Shown piece after piece: positions 55,500 through 64,000 of a DNA stretch of 64,000 nucleotides. This DNA comes from Deinandra increscens subsp. villosa. Lineage: Eukaryota > Streptophyta > Magnoliopsida > Asterales > Asteraceae. The stretch's first letter is position 1. Each line of letters opens with the position of its first letter. Where the stretch lies: the NCBI GenBank assembly GCA_039602395.1, contig JBCNJP010000008.1, positions 69,775,095 through 69,839,094 on the forward strand. The letters run 5' to 3'. The position numbers and the translations under genes are program-made. The notes under the pieces were generated by a model. That model searched no databases. It saw only the letters and a program-made list of their open reading frames with translations, and had not been told where the DNA came from.

Positions 55500-58400
55500 T
55501 TAACACCTATATACATATAGGTGTAAATATTGGCTATAGTGAGAAGGCTGATCATTATTGTTGATTTGTTGTTATGTGCTTGTTTTTATTATTCTTGCAA
55601 CATATATACGAATATTATCTATATATTATTTAGATGTTCAACATTTCAATGATAGTACAAAGTCTATAACTATGTTTTTATTCTTTTTGATTTTTTTCTA
55701 GATAAATATGAAAGGAATTGGTGAGCGTGCATGTGGATAGAATATAAATATAAGCATATAAATCTCAAATAGTATATTAAAAAGGGGATTTTGTTTTATA
55801 AAAAATGTATTTGCCTAATAGGTCTAAATATCATTCCCACCGTGTTTCCTCGTGGCATGCATTTTGACATTTTGTAGCATGTGAAATGTTGTCCCCTTTG
55901 TTGTTTTTCTTTATCTATGTTTTATTGCAAAAATTCAGACCGAAAACCAAACCGATTATTATAATTCATAGAGGTTTAACTGATTGGTTCGGTTTGAAAA
56001 CCAGTCCGTCCGTAAAAAGCAAAAAATAATACAAGAATAGTGGGTTTCCACCCGTATGCGCTAGTTATCTCCGGTTCAATCAAAATCAATAGGTTCATTG
56101 ATGCCCGCTAATGAACAATATTGATAGTTCATGGTTTAGTCGGTTAGACTTGATGGTTCATCTATTTTTTTTTTTTAAACTATACTTTTTGAACAACTAA
56201 ATCATCATATATGTTTTTTGCAGGATTGATGTCACAACTTTACCACCAAACTATCACATTAAGAAAGAAAAACTAAAAATCACACATATAGATAAGATAT
56301 ACACTTACAATGTGTCTTGTCACAAGTAGGAATACAAGAAAACAAAACCCCATCAAGATTGTTTGCCACGACCACTACGTCCAAAAACACGTTAAAAATG
56401 GTTATGTTACGACGTTTAATGTCTATTTCTGAATTTCTTTGATTATTGTGACGAATCGTAGTTTAATATCAAAATAAAAGTTATTTTTTTTAAATAAAAA
56501 ATACCTCTTTAGTGTTGTGAAAGACAGAGGACATAACAGGAACCAAACCCATTTCTTTAGTGAAATGTGTGATGCCAAGAAGTGCTTTCAATTGTTGAAG
56601 GGATACAATGATTGCAGCCCCAGCCATGAATCCAGTAAGTGTAGCCTTTGACAAGAAGTCAATTATGAACCCAAGCCTATATAAACAACATCACATATTC
56701 ATATCCATGTTATGATGTTGTAGATTGTGCATTAAAACTTATACATTAATTAGAAAAAGGTATTGGTCCCCTTTTAAGCATGTCCCATAGAATGTTTTAT
56801 ACAAAGAGAAGTCAACATCACCACCTTACATACTTTCATTTGACCATTAACTAACCTATCTTACCACCCCCTACATACCTTCATTTGACCATTAACTAAT
56901 CTATCTTATATCTTTAACATGTTTCATCTTATTTAAGGCTAAACGTAATGAGCGTTAAAACCTTATTATGACGTTTATAGTGTTTGGGCACCGTCCCCGA
57001 GGTGCTATGGGTCTAAAAACCCTCTACGTCATGATTTATGCTTAAAAAATATAATAATAATTATTATTATTATACACGAATTTATTAATTATATTATTTT
57101 TATAAAATTACGTGTAATAAACGGGTTGATATAAAGGTTGATATATTGATAAATAGTTTTTGGATTCATGGTCAATGATAGGTAGTTAACTTCATTTATT
57201 TACTAACATGACTTCCCTCTCTCACTTGTGTAAAACAAGGTTAACATATTTAAAGGTAAACTATTATAGTTCTTTGAAGAGTTAACTACATATTTCTTTT
57301 TTTTATAAATATTTTAGAGATGAATATATTTCCTTCACACCTCTTTGCTTTTAGGACACATACCTTTTAGTCAATGATGATAGTTGACTATGAATTTAAG
57401 TGTTAGTTGTTATTATTATTTCCTTTTATAAAAATGGTTTAATTAGAGAGAAGAATTGAATGGACCTCAGAAATCCAAGAGAGGCTTGAAAGAGGCCAGC
57501 AAAGAAGGTAGAAGTGAAAGCCAATTGAAGAAACAAAAGAGGTTCTAGGGTTGGTGACACTTCTTGTCTTAACATTGACCCCATCAAGAGTGATGCTATT
57601 GAAACTGGTCCAACTGCTAGATCTCTTGAGCTCCCTAGCACAGCATACACTAGTGGTGGCACAAAACTTGAATCTACATCATTCAACAAAAATTATATAT
57701 ACATATATCAATCAAATAAACATCCATAGTTATTACAAGTTGCTCTTTTTTAGACATGCACTTTTAGTTGCTTTTGCTTGGTGTTTTTGGCTTTCAAACA
57801 TGCATTATGGATCTATTGTGAGGCGGTAGGGTTGGGTTAAGGGTGTTCATTGATTCGCTCGTCATAAAATTTATCCTTTTTTATATATAAAAGATGAGTT
57901 TTTAAAATGTGATTATGATCGAGTTGACCAGTTGACCATATTTTTATTGAGTTTAGATATGTTTCACTTTCATGTTTTAAGACATATATATACCATCATA
58001 TTATAAACGTAGTGTAGAATATTAAGTTATACTCAAGTTGTAAATAATTGGTTCCTAACTCTTAGTTGTAGGAAAACAATTATTTTTTATGAAAAATGCA
58101 AATAGCATTTTTTTACATGAACAAAGTGCAAAGATTCTTGTTGCACTCATTTCAATTGGAAATTATTTATCATGTAAAGTATATTGTCTTTTTGCATTTT
58201 CAGATGGTTCGTCAAAGAGTCCCTTAATATTGTGGAATAAATGTAAGGTTTGTCTTTATTTCATCCTTTTTAATCTTACTGCTTAGTGAGATTTTATTTC
58301 TTATGGTTTAAAAAGACAATAATCATGTAAATTAATGAAAGAACAAGAATATTTACATAGACCAACAATAGGAGGGAGATTGGCAAGCTTTGCATAGCTT

Positions 58401-59787
58401 ATACCCTGAAAAAGAACAAACATAAAACCGAAAGACGATAGATATCAGAACACCAAAACATATATATTTTGAGTTGTGTATACGTTCTTGATCGAAAACG
58501 ATATATATATATAGAATAAACCGAAACAAAAGACAAAGATCTACCTGAGGAATGGCTAAACTAGCAATAGTGAGACCAGAAACAACATCAGATTTGAATA
58601 GATTAAGGTTGTAATGAGGACCCCATTGAAGTATAGGAATAATATACTGAAAACCAAGGAGCCATTTTTGTTTACTAGATTTTCCTTTGAATTGTCTAAG
58701 AGGGTCATCAGGAAAGAAGGTTTCTTTGAGCCTATTCTTTAACTTTTGCAAACTGCTTCTCTTTGGTGGTGTCTCAACCTTATGAATCTCCATGGCTATC
58801 TCCACACATGGATTATGATGAGAATCACCCAAGTCTTGTTCAAACTTTCCTTCCATCTTTTTCTTTACCGAAAGATTGAATACTTTGGATATAACACGAA
58901 TTCAAGATGATTTAAAGAGTGTGTTAGAGGAAGAACTAAAAGATGGAATCAACATGAGGGGTGTTTGCACTTATAAAGAATCATGACTAGTGAGTTGGTG
59001 TTTGTTTATGTCATCTTATGAGACATGCAACCCCACACATCCATCAACTTTTTAAATGGAAGAGAGAGAGTGTGTGAGTTTTTCTTGATTTTTCTTCCTT
59101 TTTTCAAGAAAATAGAGGGTTGGAATTTGGAATGAAATAGTGTATATGGAACTATGGATGAGGGCTAGCAAACTTTTTGGGATTCTGGGTCAGTTTAAAA
59201 AGAAAATATACAAAAAGGGTTTTGGCTGGTTTGATGAGTGGATCATTATTGAATTAGGTTTGATTCATCTAAATCTAAAGGGCCACATGACAAAGAAGAT
59301 TTTTTTAACCTTGACACCAATTATCAAAAATCTTTCAAGAAACCATCAATACCTTGCTAATCAATATCTTTTTTTTTTTAAGGACAAACACACACCCTTT
59401 AAAATCTATTTATGAAATCAACCTAATGACCATTTTATTTTATGAGACTTAAACCCGCACTACTAAGTAATAGTAATGAGGATAAACAACTAATGTCACT
59501 AGACCAAGATGCCATCACATATTTCTGCTTATCTATGGGTGGTCAACTTCTCTAAGCTGGTTATGACTTATGACCTCAATGGTGGACAGTTGAACAAGGT
59601 TTTAATGCATTTGTGATGTATGCACATATCCTAGAAACATAAATAGAAAGTGTCTCTCCCAACCATATACATGCAGTATGATGGTCGTTCGTGGCAACAT
59701 AAGATGGAATATTCGTTTTGAATAGTCATATATTCTTTCTCACGTGACTTTACTTTACGAGTTAAGTCAGCGAGACAGTTGTAAAAA
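55500..59787. repeat. Segmental duplication block B (SULTR exons 1-5 only)
   Basis: Direct repeat of 48563-53588, starting at AACACCTATATACATATAGG and ending near TTTTACTTTACGAGTTAAGTCAGCGAGACAGTTGTAAA. It carries exons 1-5 of the transporter with intact splice sites and about 0.9 kb of shared upstream sequence. Confidence 0.88.
56309..58856 (-). pseudogene. SULTR3;3-like copy B, exons 1-5 only
   Basis: Second copy of the 5' part of the sulfate transporter, 6.6 kb upstream of copy A in transcription direction. Exons: 58856-58545, 58405-58357, 57673-57466, 56676-56505, 56374-56309, with the same lengths (312, 49, 208, 172, 66 nt) and GT-AG sites as copy A, giving 269 open codons. Exons 6-13, so the rest of the membrane domain and the STAS domain, are absent between 56308 and the gap. 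Alone it cannot make a transporter. It has no stop or frameshift, and its exon 3 (AVLGSSRDLAVGPVS) matches the family consensus better than copy A (AMLGSSRDVAIGPVS). It is either a recent truncated duplicate, an alternative 5' half for copy A, or an assembly (haplotype) duplicate. Confidence 0.85.
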
Positions 59788-62605
59788 CCACGTATATACG
59801 TACATATGTCATTTTCTATGTAAATTTACTCGAATCGAAACTTACCCATTTATTTTTATACAAATCCTAAGTAAAGTTACATAAGGTACGTAGGTGGAAC
59901 TAGCTAGTTAAAGATTTGTGAATCAATCTTGTTCCATTATTTCAATATTTGAAATGAATGCAAATTTATTTTTTTCCCATATATATGGATTTTAGAGTTG
60001 GGTGAGATTATAATGATCTCTTTTCTGACTAAGGTAAAGATTATACATCATATATATTCTTTTGTGGTCTTTTTTTTTTGTCCTTACCATGCATTGGATC
60101 CGACCCATGGAAAGGAAATCTATTATTATTATTATTTTGTTTTTGAACGACAAATTTAAATCACTAACGAGGACATTACACCACCCACTTGATCATCTCC
60201 AATCTCCTCAACCCGGGGGGTTTGGACGGATCTGAATCGCTCAGCGAGTTTGAGCCACCACCACCAACTGATGAAGCCGAAGACACGGTCACTTTCTCCC
60301 CAGCACAAGCATTCGCGACAGCCTCATCCTTTAGAGCTTTCTCTTTTTTTGTCCAACTCTTCTATAATTCTATACCCGGAGAACGGGTCATCCGAGGACG
60401 TATCGGTTTTATCCACTCCCAACTTAGGCAAGAAATGAAAAGATCACCAAACGATATGATTGAAAGAGCAAAAAGCCACACTAACATCATCAAAGGCTTT
60501 CTTTAAAAATTATACGTTAGGCATCCATTAAATATAGCAACAACATACCTCTATGTTTTGAAAATGGTGCACAAACACACAGTAAAAGAGATCCAACAAA
60601 TGAAAGTAAAGAATGTTGTCAAGGCCCCCTCTTCGCGTAGCCCAATCATACTTTACTCATGTTATTCACCAGCAGTGATCACTATCAAGAGAAACGTTCT
60701 GTTAAGTAACAAATATATGGTGTATCAATGCCGGGGCTTAAAGATTGTCAATATGCTTGTGATACTAATTAAAGTCTCAATATTTAATCAAACTAAATTC
60801 AATAGTTAAATGATCCAATTGGTTCAGACCACATAAATATAAACAAAATAGAGTTTTAATTTATTAATTCTAGGTTCATAGCATCCTAGTTGTAGCATCA
60901 CTCAAGAAAGGCTCAAACTGCATTTCCTATAACATGTATAAATTAAAGAGACAACTAAAAAGTTGGTGAGTAAACATAGGTTAGAGTACATATAATAGTA
61001 TAAATTGCGAATCATATTTCAAATGTAGACTCAAGCAAGTATGAATAACCAAAAGTGCATAATCAAACATTTGTCGACTAGAGTCCTTAACTCGTAAGTA
61101 AGCTTAGAATTAATTCGGTTTCAATCGCCCAAATGCCTTATCAAGGTCAATAATTTAGGCGTGTTGTCAACCAGTGGATCCATCATTGTTACCTTAGGCT
61201 TGTATAGTTAATGATTATGCTAGAATGTAGACTTAGACGAGCAACATCATAGTTTAGCCTACAACATAGAATCAAACACACAGACATAGAATGAATCGCA
61301 TAGTTTATGAAAAATAAATAATTAATATTAGAATATAGATATACATGTTACATCCGAAAACTTGAAAAGAAAAAAAGGACTATCAATACTCACATGTTTA
61401 GAAGATAAAAACCAAACAAGTACAAATCGTAGGCGGTTTAGATAAATCCAAAAATTACCCTAATAGGATGAACGATGCTAGTATGAATAATATAATAACA
61501 ACGGATTCGAATGACTTGGAGATTTCTAGATTCATATGCTTTTGGAATTTATACTAGATTCTAATTAGACGAATAAAGAATAAGTAGTTTTAAGAGTGAC
61601 GAAATAATTAAAAAAATATATTAATGATTTAAGACAATAAATCGTATTTATGAATAATAGTATTATTAGATATAGTTTACATGCAAATCGATTAATAAAT
61701 ACATGTATGTAATTTAGATAATCTCTTTTTAGTAAAAAATAATTAAACTATCATAAATAATTTTTAAAGAATGTGACTAATATGTTGTCTAATAAAATAA
61801 TAATTTCTATGGTTACAATACTTCCGAAAGTCTTAAAAGCTTAATTTCATGTAATTTAGTAAAATGTAAGCTTGTGTTATATATATATAAGAATTATACA
61901 CATATATGATTTATATGGATATAAATATATTTATGATGTAGTTTATGTAAAATTCATATTCATAATATCTAATATAACAAATCACTAATGGTATATAATG
62001 TAAGCTTTTAGATGTAGGTGAATGAAAATGATTACAACAATTAGTATCAACCTCAATTTAATCAAAGACTAAATGGTGATTAGATTATTGAATAAATACA
62101 AATTAAAGTTCCAAAATTACTATAAGACTATCCGTAATTGGGCTTAAAGGGCTTGAAAAGGATTTTCGTGCCCTTTTAGCGCCCCTCTCACGCCCCCACC
62201 CATTACACATGGGCGCTAAACACAGAAAAGAGATCTGGGGCTTAAAATTTCTCACGTCTGAAGGGGGGCTTGAAAGAGAAGGATTAGGGGGAAGGATTAA
62301 TAATGATGGGGCTTGAAAATGATTCATCCCACTACATCACATTTAGTTTTCAAGCCCTTTGTCATGTAGGACGTTACATGACGCTTTATGCCTAAAAGTA
62401 AGGCTTGAAAACCCATAACCACTACACATAACCTAAGAATGTCTAAGACTAAAACAATCTTTGAATTACTAACTACAAGTATTACTATGCATAAAAGGTA
62501 GTTTATTTAATTAGAATGTAAAAATCCTAAAAATATCCATGCAGTGTTTACTTGTACCCTGATTTGTCATAACCTTTACTTGTGCATTGATCACTTGTAC
62601 GGTTA
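59788..62605. other. AT-rich region, no recognised gene
   Basis: No domain-bearing frame. A 105-codon open frame at 60189-60506 (begins MIISNLLNPGGLDGSESLSE) is locally GC-richer and starts with an acidic, Pro-rich stretch. It has no family match I know and could be an exon fragment of a gene model I cannot complete. About 62120-62420 is GC-richer, with repeated GGGCTTGAAA motifs and an end (CACTACACATAACCTAAG) shared with 50272-50292 (GACTACACATAGCCTAAG), suggesting a dispersed MITE-like family. Confidence 0.4.
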
Positions 62606-63117
62606 TGTGGAGTTCTTTTTGAAACACTATATTATGTATGTTAACTTGTACCCTAATGTTGACTAACCTTTACGACTTTATGTTGTGTATACTTTTTTAC
62701 CAAAGAAAAAGTATGTTGTGTCGGTTGTACTTAAAAAAAAAAGAAAAAAAAAACGTTTGTGGTTCGGAGCTGGGGTCTCTCTGGAAGCATCTCTATCCTT
62801 CAGGGTGGAGGTAAGGTTTGCCTACATCTCACCCTCCCAGACCCTATTAATAGTATTTCAATGTGGAGTTCTTTTTGAAACACTATATTATGTATGTTAA
62901 CTTGTACCCTAATGTTGACTAACCTTTACGACTTTATGTTGTGTATACTTTTTTACCAAAGAAAAAGTATGTTGTGTCGGTTGTACTTAAAAAAAAAAGA
63001 AAAAAAAAACGTTTGTGGTTCGGAGCTGGGGTCTCTCTGGAAGCATCTCTATCCTTCAGAGTGGAGGTAAGGTTTGCCTACATCTCACCCTCCCAGACCC
63101 TATTAATAGTATTTCAA
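62606..63117 (+). repeat. 256-bp tandem duplication
   Basis: Unit 62606-62861 is repeated at 62862-63117 (start TGTGGAGTTCTTTTTGAAAC). I see one clear difference (CAGGGTGGAGG in copy 1, CAGAGTGGAGG in copy 2). Two similar open frames (62685 and 62941) are a by-product of the duplication. Near identity points to a recent event or an assembly artefact. Confidence 0.9.
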
Positions 63118-63152
63118 TGCTATTGGTGGGACTTTACTGGGTATTTTGTTGT
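63011..63152 (+). mobile_element. SINE-like 3' end (Au-SINE type)
   Basis: The sequence GGGGTCTCTCTGGAAGCA, GTGGAGGTAAGGTTTGC, TACATCTCACCCTCCCAGACC and finally TTTACTGGGTATTTTGTTGT follows the order of the conserved 3' half of plant Au-like SINEs as I recall it (GGTAAGG.CTGCGTACA...CCTCCCCAGACC...ACTGGGT.TGTTGTTG). The tRNA-like 5' half is not evident. The first copy (62767-62861) lacks the terminal ACTGGGTATTTTGTTGT. Confidence 0.55.
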
Positions 63153-64000
63153 AAAAATCTTAAAAATCCTCAAATTAGCATGAACCTAGAATATGATTCG
63201 TCAAATTACCGGACATAATCAGAAATCGATAGAGGGCTTTTGTAGATGACGAAAAACTAATAAGAATGGATGAAGAAATTACCCAAATCGGTTGAGAATT
63301 GAGGTTGGAATCGATGGATGAAGTTCAAGCCCTAAAATTGAGTTCTTGAATTCTTTCACGAATTGATGGAATTGATTGTGGTTAGGGACCATGGGATGTC
63401 GAATTTGAGAGATCGAAAAATGGTGATTCTGAATCAATTTCGTGAACAAAGGCTTCAATTTGATTGTGCAATTTAACAGTGGTTATGAGAAAATTAAACG
63501 GAGAGATTTGATTTAATTTGATATGATATGATCATTGGAACAAGGTAGTTTAAGATTGAAGTTTTATAGCTTTTGAAAATTGAATAGTATGTATATCATG
63601 ATTAAGAGGAAATTAAATAGTATGTATATCATGAAATGAAACAATAGCAAAAAACAAGAATTTTCAAAGTTTTATAGCTTGATTTAAAAAAATGAAATTA
63701 CATGAATCATGAAAACGGGTCGAATAACAAATATGAATATTTAAAGAATGTCACATCAATAATACATATACTCGTTTTTCATGTGTTATTTATGTATTTA
63801 GCACTCGGTTTATACCGAGTTACTAAACATTAAAAAAATACGCTAGTGGAAATAATACATTAGTGGTCAACAAAGTAAAATGTACTTCATTTCTTACGTG
63901 TCGTTATTTAAACGTTTTAATAATTTGTTACACAATGATGCTAACACCTATCAGTCTATCAGTTCTATATTTTGTCTACCCAAAATATTCCACATACAAC
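63153..64000. other. AT-rich sequence to window end, no gene seen
   Basis: No recognisable exon. The segment around 63290-63480 is slightly less AT-rich (ATCGATGGATGAAGTTCAAG, GAATTGATGGAATTGATTG) and could be the leader of a minus-strand gene whose body lies to the left or is absent; nothing confirms it. Confidence 0.35.

Noticed and set aside
62685..63183. Twin frames starting MYTFLPKKKYVV
   Set aside because: Products of the 256-bp tandem duplication and an A-rich tract; no gene features.
1..64000. CRISPR arrays, bacterial operons, rRNA or tRNA genes
   Set aside because: No direct-repeat/spacer arrays, no prokaryotic gene organisation, and no tRNA or rRNA signature seen; the window is plant nuclear DNA.

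Overview
The window is plant nuclear DNA, almost certainly from a eudicot. The coding content is typically plant: a PIN auxin carrier, a SULTR3-type sulfate transporter, a serine carboxypeptidase-like protein and multi-exon GT-AG genes. Introns are AT-rich and full of fold-back elements, and Ty1/copia and LINE remnants are common. The repeat style (several CGGTT-rich, AACCG-rich and 'TTTGAGAAC' fold-back families) reminds me of Asteraceae, but that is an inference, not shown here. Exon boundaries were placed by eye, using splice dinucleotides, reading phase and known family sequence. Every multi-exon model below closes in frame.

Layout. 1-1012: 3' end of a LINE. 1592-5981 (-): complete six-exon PIN3/4/7-type auxin efflux carrier, 611 aa, with a threefold repeat upstream of it. 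6900-11140: intergenic repeats. 11141-12493 (+): intronless serine carboxypeptidase-like gene with a complete Ser-Asp-His triad. 14034-19870 (+): six-exon tandem kinase gene, an intact protein kinase followed by a second kinase domain that has lost HRD and DFG. Its introns 3 and 4 hold several nested or adjacent fold-back elements. 19949-32787: repeat block with a small LTR/primer-binding-site remnant, a CGGTT-rich element and two decayed minus-strand copia elements facing a 2.5 kb unassigned segment.

34291-42833 (+): 26-exon gene, 954 aa, with two successive P-loop (uridine kinase-like) plus CYTH-like modules and a C-terminal membrane anchor. 44100-52249 (-): complete 13-exon SULTR3;3-like sulfate transporter, 654 aa, convergent with the previous gene. 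54466-54965: 500-base assembly gap. 56309-58856 (-): second copy of only exons 1-5 of the same transporter, inside a direct segmental duplication of about 4-5 kb. 59790-64000: no recognised gene, plus a nearly exact 256-bp tandem duplication carrying a SINE-like 3' end.

The single-copy genes have unrelated jobs: auxin transport, peptidase/acyltransferase-type hydrolase, kinase signalling, nucleotide/triphosphate chemistry at a membrane, and sulfate transport. There is no operon-like system. The two features most worth following up are the kinase-pseudokinase gene, which has the architecture of plant tandem-kinase resistance proteins, and the duplicated 5' half of the sulfate transporter. The upstream copy of that half is phase-compatible with the downstream exons 6-13 and could act as an alternative promoter and N-terminal half.
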